Shown in pieces: positions 51,490 through 61,919 of a stretch of DNA of 64,000 nucleotides; within the stretch, counting starts at the first letter, position 1; each line of letters begins with the position of its first letter. The notes below the pieces were generated by a model, which saw only the letters and a program-made list of their open reading frames with translations, was not told where the DNA came from and did not search any database. The stretch covers positions 62,001-126,000 of the forward strand of contig NZ_JAFEWE010000006.1 in NCBI RefSeq assembly GCF_017355785.1. The letters run 5' to 3'. The translations under genes were made by a program, and so were the position numbers. This stretch comes from Desertivirga arenae. GTDB lineage: Bacteria > Bacteroidota > Bacteroidia > Sphingobacteriales > Sphingobacteriaceae.

Positions 51490-52506
51490 TTATAGTTTAG
51501 TTAGGGTATAGGTGTTCGTTACCAGATTCATATCAATCCTATATGAACCGGCCGCAGTAACGTTAATATCACTCCCTCCTGAAGCCAGGACTCCTCCCGC
51601 ACCTCCAAAATTAGTACCCCAATCATCGTTCAATCTGAACTTTATTGCCCCTGGAACCAAGGTAGTGGTTACGGTCCAAAGCTTTGATTCCCGGTTGTAG
51701 GTCATATCGGTATCCGTATTCCAGCCACCCAGGGTAGCACTGCCGATGACTCCCCATGAATAAGGAGTAAAAGTGATAGTGTTAGCATTCAGATCAACAG
51801 TTACTCTAAAAGTACCTGCAGATGGAGCTGCTAAGTCGCCCCCGCCAACAGCAACTGAACCCGCTGCTGATCCTTTACCATATTCCGGAGGCCCCCATGA
51901 TTTTTTAGTTAATACTTTAAATCCTAGATTTCCCGCTGTGAAGGTGATCAAGCCTTCGTATATACCATTACTTGTTGGAGAGACCAAACTATCAGCAGTG
52001 CCGGGAGTCCATCCCTGATAAGCACCCGGAACATATAACCAGCTTGTAGAAGAGTAAGGAGTTACTTTCATCTGCAGCACATTAGAGTAAACCGGGGTGT
52101 AGTGTTCTGATATAGAAGACTTAATTCTGGCTTCAACATCTGACGCCCTTTCAGTGGGAATTCCCAGCTTTAGAACTAAAGTGTTTAATTCAACTCCTGT
52201 GAAATCTTTTGTTAAAGCATTTGCGTCGAAGGTAGCCTCTGCAACTTTGGAGAAGTCAGTTCCTTTTACAGCTATCTGAAGGGTATTGGTTATTACCGCA
52301 CTGTAACCAAAGTCTGGTTTAGTGATCGAGAAAGTAACAGCCTTATTGTTTTCAGTAGCTTTGGTAAGGACAATCGTACTGGCACTAGCCGATACGGTAG
52401 AAGGGGTACCAGATGAGGCAACGATCGTATCTCCTTCTTTTGAACATGCAGCAAATATCAGGGCAAACATGCTCAAAGCGATTATTTTATATAATGACGA
52501 TTTCAT
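51490..52506 (-). CDS. SusE/SusF-type starch-binding outer-membrane lipoprotein
   Basis: 338 residues. SPII signal with lipobox FAAC (Cys20). An N-terminal SusE-like Ig domain (about 25-155) has VTFSITKPDFGYSAVITNTLQ (part). Two CBM-like starch-binding domains follow: one with WLYVPGAYQGWTPGTADS and one with GSATLGGWNTDTDM and KFRLNDDWGTNFGG. Paired Trp/Asn/Asp segments are typical of SusE/SusF. It binds starch or maltooligosaccharides at the cell surface. It lies 18 bp after the susD gene. Only one such protein is encoded, whereas Bacteroides has SusE and SusF. Confidence 0.92.
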   Translation of the reverse strand: MKSSLYKIIALSMFALIFAACSKEGDTIVASSGTPSTVSASASTIVLTKATENNKAVTFSITKPDFGYSAVITNTLQIAVKGTDFSKVAEATFDANALTKDFTGVELNTLVLKLGIPTERASDVEARIKSSISEHYTPVYSNVLQMKVTPYSSTSWLYVPGAYQGWTPGTADSLVSPTSNGIYEGLITFTAGNLGFKVLTKKSWGPPEYGKGSAAGSVAVGGGDLAAPSAGTFRVTVDLNANTITFTPYSWGVIGSATLGGWNTDTDMTYNRESKLWTVTTTLVPGAIKFRLNDDWGTNFGGAGGVLASGGSDINVTAAGSYRIDMNLVTNTYTLTKL

Positions 52507-52524
52507 ATTTTAATACTTCAATGG

Positions 52525-54111
52525 TTAGTAACCTGTGTTTTGCTTCAGATTTGGATTGGCAATTAGATCAGTAGCAGGGATGGGGAATAAAGTCCTGAAT
52601 GATTCAACACCCTTGCCAGAAAGAGACCCACCTTTCCATGGCCATACATAAGAAGCATCAGTAAATTTGCCGAAACGAATCAAGTCTGTCCTTCTGAACG
52701 CCTCCCAATACAATTCCCTGGCCCGCTCGTCCAGAATACTGTTTAGGCTTAAAGAAGTTAAGTTACCGGAAGTATTACCGTAAGCTCTTTGACGAAGAAG
52801 ATTAACGTATTGCAATGCTTGTGGAACTGTACCTCCCGTTCCTCCCCGGACAACAGCCTCTGCAAAAATCAGATACATTTCGGCCAGACGGAATAAAGGG
52901 AAATCTGTTGAAGTATAAGTTCCACCTACTGAAGGGGCAGTTGCTCCTGTTGAAGTTATATTTTTAAACTTGGTAACAGCCAGGCCATCATTATAGGTGG
53001 TTATATCAGTGTTAGCTGTTTTTGAACCGAAAAACATCGCCCGTTTATCTGAATTACCGCTATAGTCTCCAAATATTTCTGGTAATGTTTGCCTGCTGCG
53101 GTTGCCTCCCCAGCCTCCGTTAGGAATTCCATAGGCTGCAGGCCCCATAGCACCACTGATGGCGGCGTTGATTAAATATGTTGTACCACCGAAATTTTGG
53201 GTGTAAACCCCATCATAATTTATGGAAAGGATCACTTCGGGATTATTTACATTATTATCAGCAAGGAAGAGGTTAGCATATTTAGAATGCAGTGAATAAC
53301 CTGCATCTATCACTTTTCTGGAGTAAGTGATCGCCTCGGAGTACCTTGGAGTACCAGTATACACTGCAGCATTCAGATATAAACGTGCCAGCAATGCCCA
53401 GGCAGCCCCCTTATCTGCACGTCCATACTCGTTTTGTTTTGGTGCTACTAATTCAGGTTCTATGGAAAGCAATTCCGTTTCCACATACTTGAATAGTTCT
53501 GCCCGGGTAATTTGTTTTGCAGCCTCAGCTCCAAATTCAGACTCCTCTGTGATAAAAGGAGGATTACCAAAAAGATCCATAAGTACCCAGTATTGGAAAG
53601 CCCTTAAAAACCGCGCTTCAGCACGATACTGCTTAACAGCAGTTAAATCGGCACCGCTTATGCCACGACTGCTAAGCTTAGCATCTGTGCTTTCTTTCAA
53701 GAAAGCATTAGCGACTGTTATCTGGTATAAACTCCTCGTATAGAGGCCCTGTAACAAAACGTTGTTTGCATTCCAGGTCAATTGGTCCAGTTCTCCTACA
53801 CCACCCGCAGCGTCATTCACCCAGGCGCACAAAGCTTCATCAGAGGTAAGCTCCTGAGCATTCCAGTAAAGTCGAAGAAAATCAGAGGTTCCTGCGTCAA
53901 TGCCACCCAGATCGCTGCTTCCAGAACCTGTACTTCCGGTTAAAGCATAAGCGCCGTAAACTTTGGCCAGAACATTTTTATATCCTGCTGGAGAACTGAA
54001 AGCCTGATCTCCTGCTACATTATTTGTTGGTGTCAGCTCCAGGTCCTTATTACAGGAGCTAACAGTATAAGCAATGATTATTGCTGTGAATATTTTGAAT
54101 AGTCTTTTCAT
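52525..54111 (-). CDS. SusD-like glycan-binding lipoprotein
   Basis: 528 residues with lipobox SSC (Cys20). The TPR-rich SusD/RagB pattern is clear, for instance YRAEARFLRAFQYWVLMDLFGNPPFITEE (in part), GADKGAAWALLARLYLNAAVYTG (in part) and the final C-terminal region FPIPATDLIANPNLKQNTGY. It captures maltooligosaccharides at the cell surface as the partner of the TonB-dependent transporter. The gene follows susC by 18 bp and precedes susE by 18 bp, a standard operon arrangement. Confidence 0.96.
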   Translation of the reverse strand: MKRLFKIFTAIIIAYTVSSCNKDLELTPTNNVAGDQAFSSPAGYKNVLAKVYGAYALTGSTGSGSSDLGGIDAGTSDFLRLYWNAQELTSDEALCAWVNDAAGGVGELDQLTWNANNVLLQGLYTRSLYQITVANAFLKESTDAKLSSRGISGADLTAVKQYRAEARFLRAFQYWVLMDLFGNPPFITEESEFGAEAAKQITRAELFKYVETELLSIEPELVAPKQNEYGRADKGAAWALLARLYLNAAVYTGTPRYSEAITYSRKVIDAGYSLHSKYANLFLADNNVNNPEVILSINYDGVYTQNFGGTTYLINAAISGAMGPAAYGIPNGGWGGNRSRQTLPEIFGDYSGNSDKRAMFFGSKTANTDITTYNDGLAVTKFKNITSTGATAPSVGGTYTSTDFPLFRLAEMYLIFAEAVVRGGTGGTVPQALQYVNLLRQRAYGNTSGNLTSLSLNSILDERARELYWEAFRRTDLIRFGKFTDASYVWPWKGGSLSGKGVESFRTLFPIPATDLIANPNLKQNTGY

Positions 54112-54129
54112 AACTGGTTATCCTTAAAA

Positions 54130-57072
54130 TTAGAATCCAACATTTAGACCTAGTACAAATGTCCTTGGAAGAGGGTACAGGTTGTAATCAATCCCGTTTT
54201 GCACTTCCGGATCTACACCTTTATATTTTGTAACGGTGAATACATTCCGGACATTTGCTGAAATATTTAAGCTGGAAATCCCCTTAACGACGCTTCCGAC
54301 ATTATAACTAAGACCAAGGTTATCCATTTTAAGGAACGATGCGTTCTTGATGTAATAGTCGCTATAGAACTGGTTATTAGTAAAACCTGTGGTTAAGAAA
54401 TCGGATGTTGCATTATTGATCAAACCGGCAGGACTGATAATATTTGATGCTGTAGCAAAGTTTGCAGAGATATTATCGTACAAATAATTACCCAGGCTAG
54501 ATCTTACCACGGTGCTTAGAGTCCATTTGTTGTAGTTGAACGAACTGGAGAAACCCAGGATCCATTTAGGGGCCGGAGAATTATACAGGTATCTGTCGGA
54601 AGTATTTATAGATCCGTCATTGTTTAAGTCCTGATAAGCTCCCTGAATTGGGCGACCGTCATTATCATAGATCTGCTTGTACACAAAGTAGGCATAAGGT
54701 GTGTTATTAATAGCATGGGCCTGAATAAAGTTACCAGTTGCACCAGTGATACCACCTGTTAAAATAACATCGCTGTTGAGGCGGGTAATTTTGCTTTTAT
54801 TATGTGTAGCATTAATGCTTAGGTCCCAGTTCATATTTTTCTTTCGAACAGGGTTAGCCGATAAAGAAAATTCTACCCCCTTATTTTCCATATTACCAAG
54901 GTTGATCGTCAGGAAATTACTAAAGTTAGATCCTACTGATACAGGAACTTTACTGATAAGATCCTTTGTTTTTTTATAGTAAACATCGATGCTACCAGAG
55001 ATCCGTCCATTAAGAAAGCCATAATCGATACCCGCGTTAGAAGTGGTGGTCGTCTCCCATTTTAGATCAGAATTGTAGGCTACCGGCGTCGACATATAAT
55101 AAAATTCGTTCCCTATCTGGTAGCGAGACTCATTACTACTGCTGTAATAAGTTGGCAAATAGTAATAATTATCAATTCCTTCCTGCTGACCTGTTACACC
55201 ATAACTTAAGCGAAGTTTCAGATCTGATACATTGTTATTGCTTGCCAGGAAGTCCTCTTGCTTCAGTTTCCAGGTAAATGCCGCTGATGGAAATATTCCC
55301 CAACGATTCTCATCGCTAAACCTTGAAGAACCATCCGTACGAACAGTTCCGGAAACAATGTATTTATTGGCTAAGGTGTATATTACCCTTCCATAGTAAG
55401 ACAATAACCTGTTTTCTGGAATATCATAAGGATAAACGGGCTGACTGATCACTGTAGTCGCATCAGCCTGGTAGGTCGGAAAATTATTGTTCCTTGTTCT
55501 ATAAGCGTAATAGCCGTAACCTGCAGTCGCGTTAATATTGCTATGGATGGATTTTAGTTCTTTGGCATAGTTTAAATAAAACTCGGCCACCTTGTTCGAA
55601 TAAGTATTATCATACCTGGTGACATTGCCCTTGGTTCCGATGTTAGAGGCAGCAAAAGCGGGAATAAAAGTTCCACCTTTACCTTTTGCAACATCGTATC
55701 CTAAATTAAGATTGGCGTGAAGCTCGGGAAGGAAATGGAATGAATAGTCGAACTTGATATTACCGAAACTACGCGCAACCTTACTTGAGTCACTCTTTGT
55801 ATTTAACAAGCCCAAAGGATTACGAGGCGCATTGGGATTTGGTGTAGTAGGATCGGTTAACCATTCGTAGTAGCCACCAAAACTGTTATCCGCATAAACA
55901 GATTGCGTTGGATCAAACTGAGCGGCCGAAGTGATAGCACTTTGATTACCGAAAAATGATTCAGAAAGGGATCCTTTCAGGTTTAGATCGACTTTGAGGT
56001 GGTTGTCGAACAATGAAGGGGACACGCTCAGCGCCCCGGAAGTACGCTTCATATTGTCTCTCCTAAGAATACCATCGTTATCCAAATAGCCTACTGAAAC
56101 CCTGAAAGGAATTTTCTTGTAACCACCGGTAACACTCAGATTATTATCAGAGGTGAATGCTTCACGATAAATCTGGTCATACCAATTCGTATTCGCTGTT
56201 CCAAGCATCCCTTTTTGGGCATCTGTACCCTTTGCGTTTACATATTCCCGAACCTGGTCAGCAGATAGTACGTTCAAAGTCCGGGAAGCGTCAGAAAAAG
56301 CTGCTTGTGTGTTGAAATTAAACGAAAGCTTACCACTCTGACCTTTTTTAGTGGTGATTAATATGACACCATTCGACGCTCTCGAACCATAAATAGCAGT
56401 TGCGTTAGCATCCTTTAATACATTCATTGACTCAATATCATTAGGGTTGATAAGGCTTAATGCATTGCCAACTCCTGAAATGCTGCTGCTGCTGAGAGGA
56501 ACGCCATCAACAACAATTAAAGGATCATTGCTCGCATTTAAAGATGCACCACCACGAATACGGATTGTAGAACTGCCGCCAGGCTGTCCACCGCTCGAGG
56601 TGATCTGAACGCCAGCAACCTTCCCTGTAATTAGCTGTTCGGGAGAGGTTACATTACCCTTCTGAAAATCTTTTGCGGTTACAGTAGTAATAGAGCCGGT
56701 TACATCTTTTTTCTGTTGCGAACCGTAACCGATCACCACCACTTCATTTAACGACTGCGCACTAGGTTGCAGTTGTATATTAAGCGAGGTTGCGCCACTG
56801 ATATTCACAGTTTTCGTAAATGGTTGATAGCCTATGAAGGTTACCTGAACCGATACACTACCATTACTTAAACCTGTTATCTTAAAATTCCCGTTTGGGT
56901 CAGTAGACGTTCCTTTACTTAAACTTTTTATAACCACTGATGCTCCGGGCAGCGGTTCATTTTTTTCATCGGATACTTTACCTGTAAGGCTTCCTGTTTG
57001 GGCTAATGCTATAAAAGGGAACAATAACATCGCATACAGAAAAATATATCCTTTAGTATAGATTCTTCTCAT
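54130..57072 (-). CDS. SusC-like TonB-dependent outer-membrane transporter
   Basis: 980 residues. Signal peptide (1-24), then a CarboxypepD_reg-like domain (~27-110, LTGKVSDEKNEPLPGASVVIK), a plug domain (~115-225, with VVVIGYGSQQKKDVTGSI and GGASLNASNDPLIVVDGVPL), and a TonB-dependent beta barrel to the end (LPRTFVLGLNVGF). It forms a lid-gated channel with SusD for malto-oligosaccharide uptake. It opens the operon. A 528-bp gap separates it from the SusR-like gene, and the operon promoter must lie there. Confidence 0.97.
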   Translation of the reverse strand: MRRIYTKGYIFLYAMLLFPFIALAQTGSLTGKVSDEKNEPLPGASVVIKSLSKGTSTDPNGNFKITGLSNGSVSVQVTFIGYQPFTKTVNISGATSLNIQLQPSAQSLNEVVVIGYGSQQKKDVTGSITTVTAKDFQKGNVTSPEQLITGKVAGVQITSSGGQPGGSSTIRIRGGASLNASNDPLIVVDGVPLSSSSISGVGNALSLINPNDIESMNVLKDANATAIYGSRASNGVILITTKKGQSGKLSFNFNTQAAFSDASRTLNVLSADQVREYVNAKGTDAQKGMLGTANTNWYDQIYREAFTSDNNLSVTGGYKKIPFRVSVGYLDNDGILRRDNMKRTSGALSVSPSLFDNHLKVDLNLKGSLSESFFGNQSAITSAAQFDPTQSVYADNSFGGYYEWLTDPTTPNPNAPRNPLGLLNTKSDSSKVARSFGNIKFDYSFHFLPELHANLNLGYDVAKGKGGTFIPAFAASNIGTKGNVTRYDNTYSNKVAEFYLNYAKELKSIHSNINATAGYGYYAYRTRNNNFPTYQADATTVISQPVYPYDIPENRLLSYYGRVIYTLANKYIVSGTVRTDGSSRFSDENRWGIFPSAAFTWKLKQEDFLASNNNVSDLKLRLSYGVTGQQEGIDNYYYLPTYYSSSNESRYQIGNEFYYMSTPVAYNSDLKWETTTTSNAGIDYGFLNGRISGSIDVYYKKTKDLISKVPVSVGSNFSNFLTINLGNMENKGVEFSLSANPVRKKNMNWDLSINATHNKSKITRLNSDVILTGGITGATGNFIQAHAINNTPYAYFVYKQIYDNDGRPIQGAYQDLNNDGSINTSDRYLYNSPAPKWILGFSSSFNYNKWTLSTVVRSSLGNYLYDNISANFATASNIISPAGLINNATSDFLTTGFTNNQFYSDYYIKNASFLKMDNLGLSYNVGSVVKGISSLNISANVRNVFTVTKYKGVDPEVQNGIDYNLYPLPRTFVLGLNVGF

Positions 57073-57600
57073 TTTAAATTGGTTGAAAATTTGGTTTTTT
57101 GATTGGTTAAAGCTTCTTGCGCAAGTGCTTTAATGCTGGTATTTTCCTTCTTACTTCTCTTCTTCTTTTAGCTCCTACCCTAATAAGAAGTTTTAATTTT
57201 TCTTCGATCGCTGATTTTTTTCGTTCTGCATAATTGGTTCCTTAAAACAGATTAATTGGTCTTCAATGAATGATTAGATAAAGAGTGTTTATCCTTTTGT
57301 AATCATTAACACAAATGTGGAGCGGTTTATTCTTAAATACTATTTCTTTAAAATTTATTTAAAAAAATACGAGGCTTTTAAAAATCATATCATTGAAAAT
57401 GAACAAGATACAAACAAGATAGACCTGAAAAATTTAAAGGTATTTTAGCTTAAAGAGGAGGAAAAAAAGATGGTTTAAAGGGTGTGGATTCTATTAAAGC
57501 TCGCAGATGGATGATAAACAGGCACTGAAGGTATTGGTGTCGATTTTACACTTGCATCGGGAACTTGAACTAACAAAAATCCTCGCAGTTTTGAAATGGT
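57073..57600. other. Regulatory gap between susR and susC, 528 bp
   Basis: A/T-rich, non-coding, minus-strand control region of the starch operon. No perfect TTTG-N19-TAnnTTTG pair was found. It contains several polypurine and polypyrimidine runs (for example, near 57140-57170). SusR binding sites are expected here but not recognisable by eye. Confidence 0.5.
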
Positions 57601-59220
57601 TTAAGCAGATGGTTGGGTTTCCGCACGTATAGACATTATCCGTTTTTCAAACTCATCCCCATGGATTAGAGCTTTAGCCTTTAGGCGCATTTTATATACA
57701 TAGATGGTTTTTTCAGAGTATTCAAGAATATTAGCTATGGCAGCATTATCCTCAATACCCATCCGAATAAGAGCAAATATCCGGAGATCTGTGGTGAGTA
57801 CTTCATTCTCCTTCGGCCAGATCTGGTCTTCAGGCTTAAACAAAGCATTAAACTCCTTCACAAAATTGGGGAATATCTTCAGAAACACGTGGTCAAACGT
57901 GTAGAATAGAGTTTCGCGTTCCTTTTTAATATTAATGCCGTCGATACTGATCTTTATATCATCGTACTTCTTTACTGATAACTTCATATCTACCGACCGC
58001 TTCAACTTTTCCAGTTTGGAAATATATCCTGAAATCACATTGAAGAAATAACCAATATATTCTTCCTTAATTCGTGTCCCCTCAAGCAATTTCTCGTTGA
58101 TCCGTTCAAGTTCCTTATTTGTTTCCTCAATGATACGTTCTTTCGTCTGTAGCTTTTTCAGTTGCTTATACAGCATAATGGAGAAGACCACTATAATAAC
58201 GGCCAGCAAGGAAATTGAAAAGAGATAAATAAGGAACTGTGTCTTTTCCCGTTCTGAGTTATTCAGTTTCTCAGCAGCAACAATTGGAAGAACTGTACTG
58301 ATCTGCAATTGACGTTGTCGTGCTCCGTAGAATTCCGCATCTGCCATGGCATGCTGGATGTAATTGTAGGCGTTTATGATATCCCCTTCCTTATATAAAA
58401 TTTCCGCAAGCCAGAAAAGAGCAACAGTCTCTTTTGTAGATGAACGGATATCAGCAATGGCTGCCTGAATTAGAAGATCAATGGCCCGGTCCCTTTTTCT
58501 GGTAGTTGTATAAAGATTACTCAGGGTCGAAGAAACAATAGCAAATTCATGATCTGACAATCCTTGCTTCTTCAGCAGCTGATTCAATTCAAGTTCAGCC
58601 TGCTTGTAATTCTTGTTCTTAAAACTCTTGTAAGCTGTCCAATAAAGTCTATTAAAAGTCCCCGATTTGCTGCTTGCAATAGTGGAATCAATATAGCGGT
58701 TTGCAAGCCTGTTATATTGTGGGGAATAATATTTGTCATTGACATAACTTGCAAGGTCGAAATACGCCCGGGTAAGCATTGAATAGTAATCGATCTTTGT
58801 ACTATCCGCCAGATATTCCACCTTAACCTCTTTTACGCTATCGAAAGTTTCTTTAAACATTCCTGAAGACAAAAGGATGAACCCGAGCTTAACCTTGGTA
58901 TCATATTGCTTTTCCCTATCCTTTAAAATAGCGCCCAGCCTACCCATACGTTTTACGTAAGTATAAGCAGAATCAAACTGATAGGATTTATACACCTCAT
59001 AAATCTTTGCACATAAGATATATTGTCTTTCAGAATTTCCTGGTGGTGTTTTTTTTAGAAAGGATTTCAATTCCCTAAGTGCAGCTTCTCTTCTATCATC
59101 ATATACCTGCTTCTGACTAAGATCTGAATTGAGCTTATTTATAAGGCTATCCCTTTTCTCTGCCGAATAAGAAAAAGAATTGAGTACAAGAAAAATAAAG
59201 GAGATTAAGAATATCCTCAT
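57601..59220 (-). CDS. SusR-like regulator (TPR, membrane helix, DUF6377)
   Basis: 539 residues. A signal-like N-terminus (MRIFLISFIFLVLNSFSYS) is followed by TPR-like helices exposed to the periplasm (~50-320), a single membrane helix (~330-350) and a cytoplasmic coiled coil. The C-terminal DUF6377 region ends in a helix-turn-helix like segment (ALIRMGIEDNAAIANILEYSEKTIYVY) that could bind DNA. Size and layout match SusR of the B. thetaiotaomicron starch system, which activates sus genes in response to maltose. It lies upstream of susC on the same strand. Confidence 0.9.
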   Translation of the reverse strand: MRIFLISFIFLVLNSFSYSAEKRDSLINKLNSDLSQKQVYDDRREAALRELKSFLKKTPPGNSERQYILCAKIYEVYKSYQFDSAYTYVKRMGRLGAILKDREKQYDTKVKLGFILLSSGMFKETFDSVKEVKVEYLADSTKIDYYSMLTRAYFDLASYVNDKYYSPQYNRLANRYIDSTIASSKSGTFNRLYWTAYKSFKNKNYKQAELELNQLLKKQGLSDHEFAIVSSTLSNLYTTTRKRDRAIDLLIQAAIADIRSSTKETVALFWLAEILYKEGDIINAYNYIQHAMADAEFYGARQRQLQISTVLPIVAAEKLNNSEREKTQFLIYLFSISLLAVIIVVFSIMLYKQLKKLQTKERIIEETNKELERINEKLLEGTRIKEEYIGYFFNVISGYISKLEKLKRSVDMKLSVKKYDDIKISIDGINIKKERETLFYTFDHVFLKIFPNFVKEFNALFKPEDQIWPKENEVLTTDLRIFALIRMGIEDNAAIANILEYSEKTIYVYKMRLKAKALIHGDEFEKRIMSIRAETQPSA

Positions 59221-59366
59221 AATTGGTAATAAGAGGTTATAAATCTATAACTATAACTTCAAACGGAAAAAAATATTAAAGAATCTTGCACTAAATACAT
59301 ACTTATTTACCCGGTAAACATTTCCGGGATTTTTACCTTACATTAGGACATCTATTTACTGAACCC

Positions 59367-60101
59367 ATGCAATTGATGCCTTTAAAAAGCAAATCGTTTA
59401 CCATCTACTACCTCTCGGAAAAAGCGATAACTCTGGAGTTCGGTAATCAGATTGAAGAAAAAACATCTATAAGGATAAGCCAGTTTCATTCGAAGCTTAA
59501 AGAATTCCCTTTTGAAGGTTTGCTTGCTGTTGTTCCGGCCTATACCACCCTAAGTGTATTTTACGATCCTCTTCTGGTGATAAATAGCAAGCGTTTGTCG
59601 GGTCTCGACTGCTTTGAAAGAATCTCAAATTATTTAACAGAGCTTGAAAGCAGAGAAGATAGGTCGATGGCTTCCGAAAGTGATTTAATTTCCATCCCTG
59701 TTTATTACGGTGGGGATAAAGGTCCCGATCTTCAGGCTGTTGCTGATCATACGAGATTATCTAGGGAAGAAATAATAAGGCTTCACTCCTCCGCCGCTTA
59801 TAAGGTTTATATGATTGGATTTACTCCTGGTTTTGCCTATTTAGGGGGCATGCCAGAACAATTAGCTACACCTCGTAAAACAACTCCAGCAAAAACGGTC
59901 CCTGCCGGCTCTATAGGCATTGCAGGAATTCAGACGGGCATTTATCCCCTTTCCAGCCCCGGTGGATGGCAAATTATTGGACAAACCCCTATTAAACTTT
60001 TCGATGTGAACCGAGCTAAGCCTGCTCTGGTAAAAGCCGGTGATATTATTAAGTTCAGTTCAATTGATTTGGAGGAATTTAACCAATTAAAACAAAGCTA
60101 A
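59367..60101 (+). CDS. pxpB: 5-oxoprolinase subunit PxpB
   Basis: 244 residues. The KipI/PxpB pattern is present: YYLSEKAITLEFGNQIE (part), IPVYYGGDKGPDLQAVADHTRLSREEII (part), VYMIGFTPGFAYLGGMPEQL (part), then AGIQTGIYPLSSPGGWQIIGQTPIKLFD (part). With PxpC and PxpA it makes an ATP-dependent enzyme that opens 5-oxoproline to glutamate. It is the first of three co-directional genes; pxpC begins directly at the next base. It is divergent from the SusR gene. Confidence 0.95.
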   Translation: MQLMPLKSKSFTIYYLSEKAITLEFGNQIEEKTSIRISQFHSKLKEFPFEGLLAVVPAYTTLSVFYDPLLVINSKRLSGLDCFERISNYLTELESREDRSMASESDLISIPVYYGGDKGPDLQAVADHTRLSREEIIRLHSSAAYKVYMIGFTPGFAYLGGMPEQLATPRKTTPAKTVPAGSIGIAGIQTGIYPLSSPGGWQIIGQTPIKLFDVNRAKPALVKAGDIIKFSSIDLEEFNQLKQS

Positions 60102-61091
60102 ATGCTACTAAGAATACTAAAGCCAGGTTTATTAAGCACCATACAAGATCTCGGACGCATGCAGCACCTGGCAGAAGCAGTACCTGTTTCCGGGGCAATG
60201 GATCAGGTTTCCTGCAGGGTAGCCAACATTGTCTTAGGAAATCCGGAAAACTCAGCGGTTATTGAATTTACCTATCATGGAGCTGAGTTGTACGCTGAAA
60301 CTGATCTTCTGATTGCTTTTTCAGGAGATGGAGCAGTTTTAAGCGTGGCAGGAGAAGAACTCCCTTCCGACCGGCCCTTGTTCTTACCTGCTAATACCCA
60401 TTTTTCGCTAATCCCCGGAATAGGCTGTCGTAGCTATCTGGCGGTTGCTGGCGGCTGGAATGTACCTGTCATTCTTGGAAGTGCCAGTACATATCTGATG
60501 GCCAGTTTTGGTGGATTGGATGGCAGGACCTTGAAGGAGAATGATGTTATTACAAGCAGTGAAGTTTTGGGCACCTTAAGCAAGCGTATCCTGGATAACT
60601 TTATAAGCACTGAAGTTAACTACCCGCACTGGGCAGCTTCCAGGGCAGCTTTCCTTCCGTCCTTGAAAAAAGTTGTCCGGGTGATCCCTGGAAGAGAGTT
60701 CACCTGGTTCGGCGCAGAATCTCTCCTTGCTTTTCTTTCAGACTCATTTAGGGTGAATGTTCGCAGCGACCGGATGGCATTCCAGCTTGAAGGGCCATTA
60801 ATCATACGAAGTAAACAACAAGAACTCATTTCAACGGCAGTGGCTCCGGGTACTATTCAAGTTACAGGCGACGGAAAACTGATGTTACTAATGGCCGATT
60901 CTCAAACTACAGGCGGATACCCGAGAATTGCTCAGGTTGCAGCCGTAGATCTACCCATTTGCGCGCAGCTTAAGCCTGGAGATGACATTTTCTTCGAAGA
61001 TATCAGTCGAAAGGAAGCAGAAAAATTATATCTTAAACAAGAGCAGAATTTCAGGGAATTGAAGGCCACCATAGCGAATAAGTTCGGTTAG
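60102..61091 (+). CDS. pxpC: 5-oxoprolinase subunit PxpC
   Basis: 329 residues. The biotin-carboxyltransferase-like/KipA pattern is present: LSTIQDLGRMQHLAEAVPVSGAMDQ (part), ENSAVIEFTYHGAEL, and SDRMAFQLEGPL with TGGYPRIAQVAAVDLP. This is the large subunit-like partner of PxpB in 5-oxoprolinase. TAA of pxpB and ATG of pxpC are adjacent, and the pxpA gene follows after a 75-bp gap. Cytoplasmic. Confidence 0.95.
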   Translation: MLLRILKPGLLSTIQDLGRMQHLAEAVPVSGAMDQVSCRVANIVLGNPENSAVIEFTYHGAELYAETDLLIAFSGDGAVLSVAGEELPSDRPLFLPANTHFSLIPGIGCRSYLAVAGGWNVPVILGSASTYLMASFGGLDGRTLKENDVITSSEVLGTLSKRILDNFISTEVNYPHWAASRAAFLPSLKKVVRVIPGREFTWFGAESLLAFLSDSFRVNVRSDRMAFQLEGPLIIRSKQQELISTAVAPGTIQVTGDGKLMLLMADSQTTGGYPRIAQVAAVDLPICAQLKPGDDIFFEDISRKEAEKLYLKQEQNFRELKATIANKFG

Positions 61092-61166
61092 GCCTTGCTG
61101 AAACCCGGCCTCAGCATATTTTTAATTTGTAATTTTGTTATTGGCTTTTGTTTTTTAGCCTATTTT

Positions 61167-61919
61167 ATGATCATTGATATTAATTGCGACCTGGGCGAAG
61201 GATTTGGGAATTACAGGATGCCTAATGATATAATTCTATTCGACTACATTAGCTCTGCTAATATTGCCTGTGGTTTTCATGCCGGCGATCCAGGCGTGAT
61301 GGAGCAGTCGGTAAAACTGGCCGTTGAAAAGGGGGTAGCCATTGGTGCACATCCAGGCTTACCAGACTTGCAAGGTTTCGGACGCCGTGAGATGAAGATC
61401 AGTGCCAGAGAGGCCTATCAAATAACAATTTACCAAATAGGGGCTTTATATGCCTTTGTCAGGGCTGCAGGAGCTAAACTACATCATGTTAAACCGCACG
61501 GAGCTTTATATAACATGGCTGCTAAGGACAGTCAGCTTGCGGAAGCTCTTGCTCAAGCTGTTCAGGACTTTGATCCCAGCCTTACATTTTATGCACTTTC
61601 TGGTAGTGAGATGATAACAGCATCTTCAAAATTGGGATTAAAAACAGCGTCAGAAGTATTTGCAGATCGTACTTATCAAAATGATGGAACGCTTACCCCT
61701 CGAAGTAAGCCAAATGCTCTTATCAAGGACCAGGAACAATCCATTAGTCAGGTACTCCAAATGGTGAAGGAACAGCAGGTCTATTCAGTGGAGGGAAAAG
61801 CCGTTAAATTAAAGGCGGATACCCTTTGCATTCACGGAGATGGTACTCATGCAGTAGATTTTGCCAAACTAATTCACGAACGATTAGTAAATACAGGAGT
61901 ACAAATACGGTCAAATTAA
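61167..61919 (+). CDS. pxpA: 5-oxoprolinase subunit PxpA (LamB/YcsF family)
   Basis: 250 residues from the ATG at 61167, chosen because [14 protein letters not shown] is the family N-terminus; the longer frame starting at 61095 lacks an ATG and has a misfit prefix. Motifs [43 protein letters not shown] and [11 protein letters not shown] are all present. This subunit performs the ring opening of 5-oxoproline together with PxpB and PxpC. Its final 4 bp overlap the convergent gene on the other strand. Confidence 0.95.
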   Translation: MIIDINCDLGEGFGNYRMPNDIILFDYISSANIACGFHAGDPGVMEQSVKLAVEKGVAIGAHPGLPDLQGFGRREMKISAREAYQITIYQIGALYAFVRAAGAKLHHVKPHGALYNMAAKDSQLAEALAQAVQDFDPSLTFYALSGSEMITASSKLGLKTASEVFADRTYQNDGTLTPRSKPNALIKDQEQSISQVLQMVKEQQVYSVEGKAVKLKADTLCIHGDGTHAVDFAKLIHERLVNTGVQIRSN

